DNA from: Kribbella pratensis
GTDB taxonomy: Bacteria; Actinomycetota; Actinomycetes; Propionibacteriales; Kribbellaceae
Length of the DNA stretch: 64,000 nucleotides
Direction: 5' to 3'
Assembly (NCBI RefSeq): GCF_004366075.1
Contig: NZ_SODU01000001.1
Location: 2,315,134 to 2,379,133, forward strand
The notes beneath the pieces are model-generated. The model did no database searches. It saw only the letters and a program-made list of their open reading frames with translations, and had not been told where the DNA came from. The translations under genes were made by a program, and so were the position numbers. Of this stretch, positions 17,542 through 26,891 are shown piece by piece. Each line of letters begins with the position of its first letter. Position 1 is the first letter of the stretch.

Positions 17542-17607
17542 GTTGGGTGTGATCTGAGCGTCTCCTCAGTGCGTCTCTTGTGGCAGAGGCGCCTACAGGA
17601 GGTGTGG

Positions 17608-18096
17608 ATGGGTACGACTGAGGACTTCGAGGAGTTCGCGCGGGTGCAGATACCGCGGCTGTACCGGACTGCTTGGTTGCTGGCTGGGGATCGGCATCAT
17701 GCTGAGGATCTGGTGCAGGAGACGCTCGCGAATCTGCTGAAGGTCTGGCAGCGGATCGACAGTCCTGCTGCTTATGCGCGGACTGCTCTGGTGCGGACGT
17801 ACATCTCGCAGCGGCGGCGTAAGAGCTGGTCGGAGCGGCCTACCGCTGAGCTGCCGGAGACTGCCGAGCGGGTCGGGGATCCGGAGCTGCGGATGGCTTT
17901 GCAGAGTGCCCTGGCGGAGCTGGCGCCGTTGGATCGGGCCGTGTTGGTGCTGCGGTTCTTCGAAGATCGCAGCGTCGAGCAGGTGGCGCTCGATCTTGGC
18001 AAGAAGACCAGTGCGATCACCACTCGCACCGCCCGCGCCCTGGACCGTCTGCGGGCGGTTCTCGGTGACGGTGCCGACCAGTTGATCGCGCTCTGA
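17608..18096 (+). CDS. SigE-family ECF RNA polymerase sigma factor
   Basis: A 162-residue ECF sigma factor of the actinobacterial SigE subfamily. Region 2 covers FEEFARVQIPRLYRTAWLLAGDRHHAEDLVQETL, and region 4 covers LAELAPLDRAVLVLRFFEDRSVEQVALDLGKKTSAITTRTARALDRLR. The start ATG at 17608 has AGGAGGTG upstream. It directs RNA polymerase to a specific stress promoter. The next gene, 14 bp downstream, has one membrane span and is the likely partner or anti-sigma factor. Confidence 0.92.
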   Translation: MGTTEDFEEFARVQIPRLYRTAWLLAGDRHHAEDLVQETLANLLKVWQRIDSPAAYARTALVRTYISQRRRKSWSERPTAELPETAERVGDPELRMALQSALAELAPLDRAVLVLRFFEDRSVEQVALDLGKKTSAITTRTARALDRLRAVLGDGADQLIAL

Positions 18097-18110
18097 GCCT
18101 GAGGAGAATC

Positions 18111-18884
18111 ATGAACACCCAACTCACAGATTTGATGCACCGGGCCACCGAGAACCTCGAGCCGGTCACACCCGATCTGCTGGAACGCAGCGTTGCGCAG
18201 GGGCTGCGGCTGCGCCGTCGGCGTACGGCGATCGCCACGGCCTCCGGTGCTGGGGCCGTGCTGGCCACCGCGGGGCTGATCGCGGGCGGGATCCAGCTGG
18301 CCGGCTCCCCCACGAACGCCGCGGTCGCCGGTTCGGCCGTGCCGACCGCCAAGCCCTCGGCAAAGCCGTCGGCCAAGGTCACCCCGACGACCAAGCCCGC
18401 GGGGGTGAACCTGAAGCAGACGCTGGCGACGCTGAAGGGGCTGGTCGCGGCGCCTGGCCGGACCTTCTCGAACCCCGAGACCTGGGGCGAGGACGACTTC
18501 GCAGGTGCGGCGTACGTCGTCAATGACGGTCACGGCGCCGCCCGCGTCGACGTACTGCTCTCTGGCGGCGGCGAGCAGAACCCGTGCGTCCCCAAGCGCG
18601 CGGGGTGCAGCACACTGCCTGATGGGTCGGTCCTCTACGTCTCCAAGGAGTCGCCCGTGTACTCCGACAGCCGTCAGGCGGAGTACGGCGTCGTCAGCAA
18701 CTACGTGGTCCTGTTCCGTCGCGACGGCCGCAACATCAACCTCACCAGCTACAACGGCCCGGCGGAGAAGGGCAAGCAGCACACCCGCCCCAAGCCCCTC
18801 CTCTCTGTCGAGGACCTCTCGGCCCTCGCGAAGAGCAAGGCCTGGAAACTCCCTCCGGTCTCCCCCTCGAAGGGCATGAAGTAG
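18111..18884 (+). CDS. Single-span membrane protein, putative partner of the SigE-type sigma factor
   Basis: A 257-residue protein with a cytoplasmic N-terminus (about 40 residues ending in RLRRRRT), one membrane span (about 41-65, AIATASGAGAVLATAGLIAGG), a Pro/Lys/Thr/Ser-rich linker and an external domain of about 150 residues. This layout and its position just behind the sigma gene are usual for SigE-type partner proteins. No zinc-binding HxxxCxxC anti-sigma motif is visible, so direct anti-sigma activity is inferred from position only. Confidence 0.65.
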   Translation: MNTQLTDLMHRATENLEPVTPDLLERSVAQGLRLRRRRTAIATASGAGAVLATAGLIAGGIQLAGSPTNAAVAGSAVPTAKPSAKPSAKVTPTTKPAGVNLKQTLATLKGLVAAPGRTFSNPETWGEDDFAGAAYVVNDGHGAARVDVLLSGGGEQNPCVPKRAGCSTLPDGSVLYVSKESPVYSDSRQAEYGVVSNYVVLFRRDGRNINLTSYNGPAEKGKQHTRPKPLLSVEDLSALAKSKAWKLPPVSPSKGMK

Positions 18885-18893
18885 AGGTGTGGT

Positions 18894-18934
18894 GAGCCCA
18901 TCGCGTCCCCTCGTCGGAGGGGCGCGGTGGGCTC
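18894..18934. terminator. Convergent terminator hairpin
   Basis: GAGCCCATCGCGTCCCCTC and GAGGGGCGCGGTGGGCTC pair almost perfectly around a short loop, between the membrane protein stop and the MarC stop. Confidence 0.75.
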
Positions 18935-18935
18935 G

Positions 18936-19547
18936 CTATTTCGCCGCGAGTACGCCGTGGGTTACCAGCTCGACGCCGATAGCGAGCGTCAGGAAGCCGA
19001 TGATGCGGCTCAGGGCGCCCAGGCCCGTGGGGCCGAGCTTGTCGACGAGCGGCGTACCGAAGCGCAACAGGGCCGCCACAAGAGCGGCAATCACGACCGA
19101 CGCCACGATCACGCTCAGCCGGTTGGTGATCCCGGGGTGCCGTGCGGTCAGGGCGATCACCACGCCGATCGCGCCCGGTCCGGCGATCAGCGGCAATGCC
19201 ATCGGCGAGAACGACACGTCCGGCTTGATCGACCCGTGCGTCTTCTCGTCCTCGGTCAGGGTCTGCCGGGCCACGATCATCCCGAAGCCGGAATGCGCGA
19301 CCACCAGACCGCCGGCGATCTGCAGCGCGGGCAGACCGATGCCCAGCCCTTCCAGCACGAGCGTGCCGAACAGGGCGAAGACGGTCAGGATCGCCAGGAC
19401 GTAGACGCCGGTCATCACCGCCTGGCGCTTCATCGCGGCGCGGTCGACGCCCTCCGTCAGACCTGCGAAGGTGGCCAGCGCGCCGATCGGGTTCATGATC
19501 GGCAACAATGCAGCCAACGCCGAAACCGCAACGTGTACGGGCTCCAC
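18936..19547 (-). CDS. MarC-family integral membrane protein
   Basis: A roughly 203-residue protein with six membrane segments of the MarC/UPF0056 family. It contains ALLPIMNPIGALATFAGLT near the N-terminus, a central FSPMALPLIAGPGAIGVVI motif that is the family hallmark, and RIIGFLTLAIGVEL at the end. Function is unknown; some members are called amino acid exporters. The start is taken at GTG 19547, in front of EPVHVAVSALAALLP. No good ribosome site is visible there and a longer N-terminus cannot be excluded. Confidence 0.8.
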   Translation of the reverse strand: MEPVHVAVSALAALLPIMNPIGALATFAGLTEGVDRAAMKRQAVMTGVYVLAILTVFALFGTLVLEGLGIGLPALQIAGGLVVAHSGFGMIVARQTLTEDEKTHGSIKPDVSFSPMALPLIAGPGAIGVVIALTARHPGITNRLSVIVASVVIAALVAALLRFGTPLVDKLGPTGLGALSRIIGFLTLAIGVELVTHGVLAAK

Positions 19548-19582
19548 GGTCGGGAGCGTACACGGCTCAGAGAGGACCCGCC

Positions 19583-19933
19583 GTGCGCCACGAGGTGACT
19601 GCCGCCGACACCGCACTCGCCGTGGGCAGCGGCGACGTCGAGATCCTCGCGACTCCCCGCCTGATCACCTGGCTGGAGTACACGACTGCCCAGCTCGCCC
19701 TGAGCGCGCTCGGTCCCGGCCAAACCTCGGTCGGTACGTCGGTACGCGTCCGCCACCGGTTGCCGACCCGGGTCGGTGACACCGTGGACGTCGTGGCGGA
19801 CGGTCCCGAGGTGGACGGCCGCCATCTGCGCTTCCAGGTCCGCGCCACCAATTCGGCCGGGCAACTGATCGCGGACGGCGAGCTCGAACGCGTCGTGGTC
19901 GACCGCGAACGCTTCCTCGCGAACGTGCCCTAG
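19583..19933 (+). CDS. FlK-type hotdog thioesterase
   Basis: A 116-residue hotdog-fold protein resembling fluoroacetyl-CoA thioesterase FlK. The FlK triad Thr42-Glu50-His76 has counterparts at the same spacing: T24, E32 and H58. The start GTG at 19583 has AGAGGA upstream. It hydrolyses acyl-CoA thioesters; the natural substrate in bacteria without fluoroacetate is unknown. Its stop overlaps that of the convergent CDF gene by four bases. Confidence 0.75.
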   Translation: MRHEVTAADTALAVGSGDVEILATPRLITWLEYTTAQLALSALGPGQTSVGTSVRVRHRLPTRVGDTVDVVADGPEVDGRHLRFQVRATNSAGQLIADGELERVVVDRERFLANVP

Positions 19934-20922
19934 ACGGGTCGCTCGACGTACCAGCGCGGTAGCTCGCCGGGTTCGAGGCTCGTCGGGTCACCAGGGCGGG
20001 AGAGTGTGAGGATCGCCTGCTGGATCTCCGGGCGGGCGTTCAGCGCGTCCTCGATCGCGTACAGGCGGGCGGCGACCTCGGACTCGACGTCGTTGCCCAC
20101 GACGTCGACTGCGGCGACCAGGAAGATCCGGTCGGCGCCGACCCACTCCATGTGCAGGAAGCTGATGCGCTCGATGTCCTGGTGCGCGAGCAGCGCGCGG
20201 AGGACCCGGTTCCGGGCCAGCGGCGTGACCGCCTCACCGGTCAGGAAGTCCATGTTCCGGCCGATCAGGAACAGCGCGACACAACCGAGCAGGATCCCGA
20301 CCACGATCGAGCCGATCGCGTCCCAGACCGCGTTACCGGTCAGTTGGTGCAGCAGGATCGCGAGCGTCGCGATCAGGATGCCGATCAGCGCGGACAGGTC
20401 CTCGACGAACACCGCCCGGAGCACCGGGTTTGACGTCAGCCGCACGTACCGCCACGGGCGCAGCATCCGCTCCAGCGCACCCGCCTTGGTCTGCCGCAGC
20501 GCCTGCGCGAACGAGATCCCCTCGAGCACGAACGAGACCCCGAGCACGGCGTACGCCCAGCCGTACGACGTACCTTCTGCCTCCCCGTGCTGCAGCGACT
20601 GGATGCCGTGCCACACCGAGACCGCGGCGCCGACCGTGAACAGCCCGAACGCGGCGAACATCGACCAGATGTACCCGACCCGCCCGTACCCGAGCGGATG
20701 CGACTGATCGGCCGGCTTCCGCGCCCTCCGCTCCCCCACCAGCAGGAACACCTCGTTGCCGGTGTCCGCCCAGGAGTGCGCCGCCTCCGCCGTCATCGAA
20801 GCAGACCCGGTGATCACGGCGACCACGGTCTTGGCGAGTGCGATCAGCAGGTTCGCCGCGAGCGCGACCAGCACTGTCAGAAGGCTCTCGCCACCGGATG
20901 CGTCGTCCTCCGAGCTGCTCAC
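19930..20922 (-). CDS. Cation diffusion facilitator (CDF) metal exporter
   Basis: A 330-residue membrane protein with six predicted spans that exports divalent metals such as Zn, Co or Fe in exchange for protons. Metal-site residues are visible in span 2, H49 and D53 in [10 protein letters not shown], and D175 in span 5 within [24 protein letters not shown] motif follows span 2. The C-terminal cytoplasmic part (about 225-330) is the usual regulatory domain. Confidence 0.88.
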   Translation of the reverse strand: MSSSEDDASGGESLLTVLVALAANLLIALAKTVVAVITGSASMTAEAAHSWADTGNEVFLLVGERRARKPADQSHPLGYGRVGYIWSMFAAFGLFTVGAAVSVWHGIQSLQHGEAEGTSYGWAYAVLGVSFVLEGISFAQALRQTKAGALERMLRPWRYVRLTSNPVLRAVFVEDLSALIGILIATLAILLHQLTGNAVWDAIGSIVVGILLGCVALFLIGRNMDFLTGEAVTPLARNRVLRALLAHQDIERISFLHMEWVGADRIFLVAAVDVVGNDVESEVAARLYAIEDALNARPEIQQAILTLSRPGDPTSLEPGELPRWYVERPV

Positions 20923-20935
20923 AGTCAGACCTTAC

Positions 20936-21556
20936 TCAGCTGACCGGCCGGATGATGCGCTGTTCGATCGCGCGTGCCACGGCCGCCGCTCTGGTGTCCA
21001 CCTCCAGCTTCGAGTAGATGTGCGCCAGGTGGGACTTGATCGTCGCCTCACTGACATAGAGCTTCTTGGCCAGGTCGCGGTTCGACCTGCCGGTGGCGAG
21101 CAGGCCGAGGATCTCGACCTCGCGCTCGGTCAGCGTCGGGCCGGATCGTCGTACCAGCCGTGCGGCGACGGCCGGGGCGAGTACTGTCTCGCCGCGGGCG
21201 GTGCCGCGGATCGCGCGGAAGAGATCCTCCGGCGGCGCGTCCTTCAGCAGGTAGCCGGAGGCCCCCGCGTCGATCGCGCTCATGATGTCGGCCTCGGTGT
21301 CGTACGTCGTCAGCACCAGCACGTACGGCGGCTCGGCCAAAGCGCGCAGACGCGCGGTGACCTCGGCCCCGCCGGCGCCGGGCCCGAGGTTGAGATCCAT
21401 CAGAACGACGTCCGGGTGCAGGGCCGCGACGAGCTGCTGGGCACTGTGCGCGTCGGATGCCTCGCCGACGACGGTCAGGTCGTCCTGCCCTTCGAGCAGC
21501 GCCCGAACTCCCGCGCGCACCACGGGATGATCGTCGACCAGAGCAACCCGGATCAC
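20936..21556 (-). CDS. NarL/LuxR-family response regulator
   Basis: A 206-residue two-component regulator. The receiver domain has the acidic pair DD at 8-9 and phospho-acceptor D54 in VLMDLNLGPG. The C-terminal LuxR helix-turn-helix reads LTEREVEILGLLATGRSNRDLAKKLYVSEATIKSHLAHIYSKL. The start overlaps the kinase stop by four bases (ATGA), so the pair is translated together. Target genes are unknown. Confidence 0.93.
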   Translation of the reverse strand: MIRVALVDDHPVVRAGVRALLEGQDDLTVVGEASDAHSAQQLVAALHPDVVLMDLNLGPGAGGAEVTARLRALAEPPYVLVLTTYDTEADIMSAIDAGASGYLLKDAPPEDLFRAIRGTARGETVLAPAVAARLVRRSGPTLTEREVEILGLLATGRSNRDLAKKLYVSEATIKSHLAHIYSKLEVDTRAAAVARAIEQRIIRPVS

Positions 21557-22740
21557 GGGCGCTCCGGTGTCGTTGGCGGCGCCATCGTTGGCAGCGGGAT
21601 CGATGCGGCCAGCGCCGTACCGTCTCCCGGTTCACTCTCCAGCACCAGCGTTCCTCCCAGTTGTCTCAGCCGTTCCCGGATTCCGGCCAGTCCGTGGCCG
21701 CGGTCGGAATCGATCTTGACATGAGATCGCGGAAGTCCCCGGCCGTTATCCACAACGTCGAGAACCACCGCGTCCGGGTGGTAGGTGAGTGTCACCACGG
21801 CCGCTTTCGCGTGCGCGTGTTCGAGGACATTGGCGAGGGCGCCGCGGGCCGTGCGGAGCAGTGCTGTCTCCACCTCCGAGTCGAGCGTGACCGGCGTTCC
21901 GTGCACCTGCACGTTGACCTTGATGTCTGTGTGGGCCACCAAACGCTCACATGTCTTGCGGAGCGCTTCCGGTAGACCACCCGCGAGCTCTGCCGGTGCC
22001 AGGTCGCGGACCACCCTCCTGGCCTCGTCGAGTCCGTCGCGTGCCGTAGCAGCAGCCTGAGCTGCGTGCTCGCGTGCAGCGGCCGGCCTGTCGTCCCACT
22101 CGCGTTCTGCGGCCTGCAGCAGCAGGTTGATGCTCGACAGGCCCTGCGCCACGCTGTCGTGGATCTCGCGCGACAGCCGCGCCCGCTCGGCCATGACACC
22201 GGCCTGGTGCTGTGCGTCGGCCAGATCGCCCTGTGCTGCGTGCAGCTCGTCCAGCAGCGCCTGTCTGGCCAGTGCGTCCCGCTCCAGCGCTCGATAGGCG
22301 CCCACGGCAAGCACTGCGACGCAGACCGGGCCCAGCACGATCGTCGGGTCCAGGCGGTCGGTCATCCGGGTCCACTGCACCACGGTGACCACCACCATGC
22401 CCGCAACGACCACACAGGCCGGCCGGAACGACAGGATGCGCAGGGCAACAAAAGACAGTGGCACCGCGCACCAAGCGAACGACGGCGCCAGTAACACCAG
22501 CACACACCACTCCACGACCAGCAACGCCAGCCAGACCCGGCTCGGCAGCACCCTGTAGGCGGCGTACGTCGCCAGCAGGACCACTGCCCCGACCAGCACC
22601 CACGGTCCGCGGTCGTCGAACCCGTGACCGGTGAGGTACCGGACCACCGACGCCAGCACGAGAACCACCAGGGCCGCGTGCAGTGCGGTCACCAGCCGGG
22701 TCGCGTGACTCAGGATCGACGGGGTATGTGCAGTAGACAT
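21553..22740 (-). CDS. Sensor histidine kinase, NarX-like HisKA_3 type
   Basis: A 395-residue kinase with five or six N-terminal membrane spans (about residues 15-150), a coiled region, and the HisKA_3 phosphorylation site H194 in LSREIHDSVAQGLSSINLLLQ. The ATP-binding domain has DNGRGLP and GHGLAGIRERLRQLGG. The start ATG at 22740 (MSTAHTPSILSH) is a choice among several; no strong ribosome site is seen. The input signal is unknown and presumably sensed in or near the membrane. Confidence 0.9.
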   Translation of the reverse strand: MSTAHTPSILSHATRLVTALHAALVVLVLASVVRYLTGHGFDDRGPWVLVGAVVLLATYAAYRVLPSRVWLALLVVEWCVLVLLAPSFAWCAVPLSFVALRILSFRPACVVVAGMVVVTVVQWTRMTDRLDPTIVLGPVCVAVLAVGAYRALERDALARQALLDELHAAQGDLADAQHQAGVMAERARLSREIHDSVAQGLSSINLLLQAAEREWDDRPAAAREHAAQAAATARDGLDEARRVVRDLAPAELAGGLPEALRKTCERLVAHTDIKVNVQVHGTPVTLDSEVETALLRTARGALANVLEHAHAKAAVVTLTYHPDAVVLDVVDNGRGLPRSHVKIDSDRGHGLAGIRERLRQLGGTLVLESEPGDGTALAASIPLPTMAPPTTPERP

Positions 22741-22885
22741 GTTCAGTTGATCGTAGGCCGCGTAGACCCGGTTCCGAATCATCCGTTCGGCTATGGATTG
22801 GTGGCCGAACACCCGTCGTACCGAGAGCCCGGCGGACGGAGGCTGGAGGCAGCTCGAAATCCACCGACCGTTTTAGGGGCCCCAG

Positions 22886-23839
22886 ATGTCTGTCCGTTCG
22901 CTGTCCGCCACCCTCGCGCTCTCCGCCACTCTGCTCGGCGCCGGCGCCTCGACGGCCTTCGCCGCTCGGCCGACGACTTACGAGCTGCCCGGTGACGCCG
23001 GGGGGTCGAAGTTCGAGGGCATCGGGTACGACGCGCGTACCAAGAACTACTACGTGTCCGAGACCACCGGCGGTGAGATCCACCGCGGCCTGCTCCGCTC
23101 CGGCGACGCCGTCGAGTGGCTGAAGGGCGACGGCACCGACGGCCGCTGGACCGCCCGCGGTGTGAACGTCGACTCCCAGGGCCGGGTGTACGTCGCCGGC
23201 GGGCCGAACGGGATCGACCACCCGGGCGCGCCGGACCTGTGGGTGTACGACCGCGACGGGCAGCTGCTCGCCGCGCTGCGGACCGGCGTACCGAACGCGT
23301 TCCTGAACGACCTCGTGATCGGCCCGGACGGCGCGGCGTACTTCACGAACTCGAACGCTCCGCAGATCTTCCGGGTCGCCGAGCAGCACGGCCGGTGGAC
23401 CGTCACGACCTGGGCCGACGCGACCGGGACGATCGGAACGACGACCGGCTTCAACCTCGGCGGGATCGTGCTCTCGCCGGACCGCAGGGCGCTGGTCGTG
23501 GCCCAGGGCAACGTCGGCAAGCTGTGGCGGTTCGACCTGCGGACCGCGAAGGCCACCACGATCGACACCGGCCGCGCGGACCTCGTGAACGCCGACGGCC
23601 TCGTCCAGCAGGGCGACAGCCTCTGGGTCGTGCGCAACTTCTCCAAGGTGCTGAGCACGCTGCGGCTGTCAGCCGACGGCTGGACCGCACGGCTCGTGTC
23701 CGCGACGCCGACCGACCCGGACCGGGTGCTGACGACCGCGAAGCTCGCCCAGGGACGGCTGCTGGTGGTCGACAGCAAGTTCGACGAGGCGACCGCGGTC
23801 CCGCCGTACCAGGTCATCACCCTGAATCCGCGCCGATGA
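22886..23839 (+). CDS. Secreted beta-propeller (SMP-30/gluconolactonase-like)
   Basis: A 317-residue exported protein. The signal peptide MSVRSLSATLALSATLLGAG... ends near STAFA-ARP. The mature part is built of repeated blades such as VNVDSQGRVYVAG and DLVIGPDGAAYFTNS, typical of SMP-30/strictosidine-synthase-like propellers. The enzymatic role is unknown; lactone hydrolysis is possible. It overlaps the next gene by four bases (ATGA), so the two are made together. Confidence 0.78.
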   Translation: MSVRSLSATLALSATLLGAGASTAFAARPTTYELPGDAGGSKFEGIGYDARTKNYYVSETTGGEIHRGLLRSGDAVEWLKGDGTDGRWTARGVNVDSQGRVYVAGGPNGIDHPGAPDLWVYDRDGQLLAALRTGVPNAFLNDLVIGPDGAAYFTNSNAPQIFRVAEQHGRWTVTTWADATGTIGTTTGFNLGGIVLSPDRRALVVAQGNVGKLWRFDLRTAKATTIDTGRADLVNADGLVQQGDSLWVVRNFSKVLSTLRLSADGWTARLVSATPTDPDRVLTTAKLAQGRLLVVDSKFDEATAVPPYQVITLNPRR

Positions 23840-25068
23840 AGCGGGGTCAGATCGCCGTGGCCGCCGTCCTGCTGATGGCGGTGACCACCGCATGTTCCAC
23901 TGAGACCCGCAGCACGCCTGCTGCCTCACCTACTAGCTCGCCCTCTAGGAGCGCCGCTGTGCCGTCCACCCTCGACAGTCAGCTGATCGCCGCCGCCTGG
24001 AAGAACGACGTGGCCGAGGCCAAGCGCCTGATCACCGCGGGTGCGGACGTCAACGCGGTCGACGACACCGTCCAGAGTGCGTTCCTGATCGCCGCCAGCG
24101 AGGGCTACCTCGAGCTCCTCGATCTGACCCTCGCTCACGGTGCCGACGTCCGCAGTCTCGACAGCTACGACGGTACGGCGCTGATCCGGGCGGCCGAGCG
24201 TGGTCACGCCGCCGTGGTCGGCCGACTGATCAAGGCCGGCGTGACGGTCAATCACGTCAACAACCTCGGCTGGACCGCCCTGCACGAGGCAGTCATCCTC
24301 GGCAAGGGCACGCCGGCCTACGTCGACACCGTGCGGCTCCTGATCGCCGGCGGGGCGGACCGCACCAAGCCGGCTGTCCGCGACGGTGCCACCCCGATGC
24401 AGGCCGCAAAGGACCGCGGCCAGACTGCGGTCAGCGCCGTACTCGACACTGCGGGCGACCTCCGAGACATCCGCGCCGCGGCCGAAGCGCTGCTGGCCGC
24501 TGCGGTATCAGGCGACGCCAACAAGGTCGCCGCGGCCCTCGCTGCCGGTGCGCCGATCGAGTCGCGCGACGACCACCGCCGTACGGCGCTGTTGCTCGCC
24601 TCGCTCAACGACCGGGTCGAGGTCGCCAGGCTGCTCGTCGCGCTCGGTGCCGACCCCGACGCACAGGACGACCGGCAGGACTCTGCCTGGCTGGTCACTG
24701 GCGTCACCGGGAGCGTCGCCATGCTGGAGACGCTGCTGCCCGCAAACCCGGACCTCACGCTGCGGAACCGCTTCGGTGGCATCTCGGTCATCCCGGCCAG
24801 CGAACGCGGCCACGTCGACTACGTCCGGCGGGTCGTCAAGACGAAGATCAACGTCAACCACGTGAACAACCTCGGCTGGACGGCTCTGCTCGAGGCGATC
24901 ATCCTCGGCAAGGGCACGCAGCAGTGGCAGGACATCGTCAAGATCCTCATCGACGCCCGCGCCGACCCCAACCTGGCCGACGCCGAGGGCATCAGCCCAC
25001 TCCGGCACGCCGAGTCCCGCGGCTACGACGAGATCGCAAAGACCCTCCGCGCCGCCGGGGCCCGTTAG
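23836..25068 (+). CDS. Ankyrin-repeat lipoprotein with internal duplication
   Basis: A 410-residue protein. The start ATG overlaps the previous stop. The N-terminus MKRGQIAVAAVLLMAVTTACS looks like a lipoprotein signal with Cys20, followed by a Ser/Thr/Pro linker. About eight ankyrin-type repeats follow in two homologous halves: VNHVNNLGWTALHEAVILGKG in the first is nearly repeated in the second as VNHVNNLGWTALLEAIILGKG. It is a protein-binding surface anchored outside the membrane, probably acting with the propeller protein encoded upstream. Confidence 0.8.
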   Translation: MKRGQIAVAAVLLMAVTTACSTETRSTPAASPTSSPSRSAAVPSTLDSQLIAAAWKNDVAEAKRLITAGADVNAVDDTVQSAFLIAASEGYLELLDLTLAHGADVRSLDSYDGTALIRAAERGHAAVVGRLIKAGVTVNHVNNLGWTALHEAVILGKGTPAYVDTVRLLIAGGADRTKPAVRDGATPMQAAKDRGQTAVSAVLDTAGDLRDIRAAAEALLAAAVSGDANKVAAALAAGAPIESRDDHRRTALLLASLNDRVEVARLLVALGADPDAQDDRQDSAWLVTGVTGSVAMLETLLPANPDLTLRNRFGGISVIPASERGHVDYVRRVVKTKINVNHVNNLGWTALLEAIILGKGTQQWQDIVKILIDARADPNLADAEGISPLRHAESRGYDEIAKTLRAAGAR

Positions 25069-25089
25069 AAGTCGCGCAGTGCGACGCCT

Positions 25090-26799
25090 TCAGTCGTGGG
25101 TGAGGCAGCGGGACGGGAGTTCGAACCAGCGGAGGTGGTCGAAATCGGTGTTGACCCGGCCCTCGGGATCGGTGAGGTTCTGCTGACAGGTGGACAACAG
25201 GTCACGGGCCTCGGCGAGGTAATCGTCAAGGGCGGACTCGGGAGCCGTGTGGTCGTGGCGCGGATACCTGAGCTTGCCGTCGGCGTCGTACCCGACCTGC
25301 GACAGCCGCATCGGCGGCTCCACCGGGCCGCGGTGGTGCCGCCACAGGCCGTTGGCCGGGTCGAAGCGGTAGTCGCCGAGCAGTCGCCAGCCCTCGCGGG
25401 CGACGAGCTTCACGGCCTCGACGACGTACGTGAAGACGGCGTCCGAGATGAAGTAGTTGAAGTTGACGCGCACCCAGCCGGGCTTGATCCCCTCGCAGCC
25501 GTGCAGGATCTCCTCCTCGAACTCGTGCGACCGGTCCAGGTCGATCCCGAGCAGGGTGTGACCGTACGGGCCCGCACACGAGCAGCCGCCGCGGGACTGG
25601 ATACCGAACAGGTCGTTGAGCAACGCGACCACGAAGTTGTGGTGCAGGTACCGGCCCGAGGGCGCCTTCACCACGAACGACACGATCGACAGCCGCTCGG
25701 CGTCCAGGTTGCCGAGGATCTGCAGGTTCGGCTCCGCCGTCCACGCCTCGACCGCGCGCCGCAGGTAGGCGTCCTCGTGCGCGCGGATCACGTCGATTCC
25801 GACGGCCTGCTTCAGCTGGAACGCCAGCCCGGCCCGGATCGACCCGATGATCGCCGGCGTCCCGCCCTCCTCGCGGTGCACCGGATCGTCCAGGTACCGG
25901 TGCTCGAGCGGGTTCACATACGCGACGGTGCCCCCACCCGGTACGTCGGGCACCCGGTTGCGAAGCAGTTCGCGGCGCGCAACGAGTACGCCGGGCGTCC
26001 CCGGGCCGCCGATCAACTTGTGCGGGCTGAGGAAGATCGCGTCCTTGTACGACAACGGGTCCTGGTCGCGTCCGCCGTACATCTCGATCTCGACGTACGG
26101 CGCGGCCGCGGCGCAGTCCCAGAACGACAGCGCGCCGTACCGATGCAGGAGAGCGGAGACCCGCTGCGTGTTGCTGACGATGCCCGTGACGTTGCTCGCC
26201 GCCGAGAACGAGCCGATCTTCAGCGGGCGGTCGACGTACTCCTGCAGTCTCGCCTCGAGTTGGTCGATGTCGATATGACCGTCCGCGTCCTGGGAGATCA
26301 CCACGACATCGGCGATCGACTCGCGCCAGGGCAGCTCGTTCGAGTGGTGCTCGTACGGGCCGATGAAGACGACCGGTCGCTGCTCGGACGGGATCTGGTC
26401 GGTCAGGTGATACCTGTCGTCGAGCTCGGCCGGGATCCGCAGGCCCATGATCCCGATCAGCTTGTCGATCGCCCCGGTCGCGCCGGAGCCGCAGAAGATC
26501 AGCGCGGTCTCGTCGTCGCCGCCGACGCTGTTGTGGATGATGCGCCGGGCGTCCTCACGCAGCCGGGTCGTCTGCAGACCGGTCCCGCTCGACTCGGTGT
26601 GAGTGTTCGCGTACCGCGGGAGAACCTCCTCGCGGATGAAGTCCTCCAGGAAGGTCAAGGCCCGCCCGGACGCGGTGTAGTCGGCGTACGTGACGCGGCG
26701 CGGACCGTACGGACCCGGCATCACCTGGTCGTCACCGATCACCGACGCCCGGATCCGCCGCAGCAACGGCGACTCCGGCGGCATCTCCTGGATGTTCAT
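25090..26799 (-). CDS. Class V aminotransferase-fold PLP enzyme (cysteine desulfurase-like)
   Basis: A 569-residue PLP-dependent enzyme, longer than typical cysteine desulfurases (about 400). The PLP lysine is K261 in FLSPHKLIGGPGTPG, with the cofactor Asp in SFWDCAAAAPY and the His-rich YEHHSNELPW. A cysteine-rich GIQSRGGCSCAGPYG motif lies near residue 420, in the position of the desulfurase active-site cysteine. The extra C-terminal 100 residues have no family I know. It stands alone, divergent from tenA; substrate uncertain. Confidence 0.8.
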   Translation of the reverse strand: MNIQEMPPESPLLRRIRASVIGDDQVMPGPYGPRRVTYADYTASGRALTFLEDFIREEVLPRYANTHTESSGTGLQTTRLREDARRIIHNSVGGDDETALIFCGSGATGAIDKLIGIMGLRIPAELDDRYHLTDQIPSEQRPVVFIGPYEHHSNELPWRESIADVVVISQDADGHIDIDQLEARLQEYVDRPLKIGSFSAASNVTGIVSNTQRVSALLHRYGALSFWDCAAAAPYVEIEMYGGRDQDPLSYKDAIFLSPHKLIGGPGTPGVLVARRELLRNRVPDVPGGGTVAYVNPLEHRYLDDPVHREEGGTPAIIGSIRAGLAFQLKQAVGIDVIRAHEDAYLRRAVEAWTAEPNLQILGNLDAERLSIVSFVVKAPSGRYLHHNFVVALLNDLFGIQSRGGCSCAGPYGHTLLGIDLDRSHEFEEEILHGCEGIKPGWVRVNFNYFISDAVFTYVVEAVKLVAREGWRLLGDYRFDPANGLWRHHRGPVEPPMRLSQVGYDADGKLRYPRHDHTAPESALDDYLAEARDLLSTCQQNLTDPEGRVNTDFDHLRWFELPSRCLTHD

Positions 26800-26891
26800 G
26801 TCTCAGAGTATGGCCAGGAAGTGATCTGCGTCTCGTCCTGACCGGGTGCCCTCTGGATAGGGTCGGTGCCAGTCGACGGCGAGGAGTGGGG

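Noticed and set aside
26800..26891. Thiamin riboswitch upstream of tenA
   Set aside because: The interval is only about 90 bases and lacks the conserved CUGAGA-type core.
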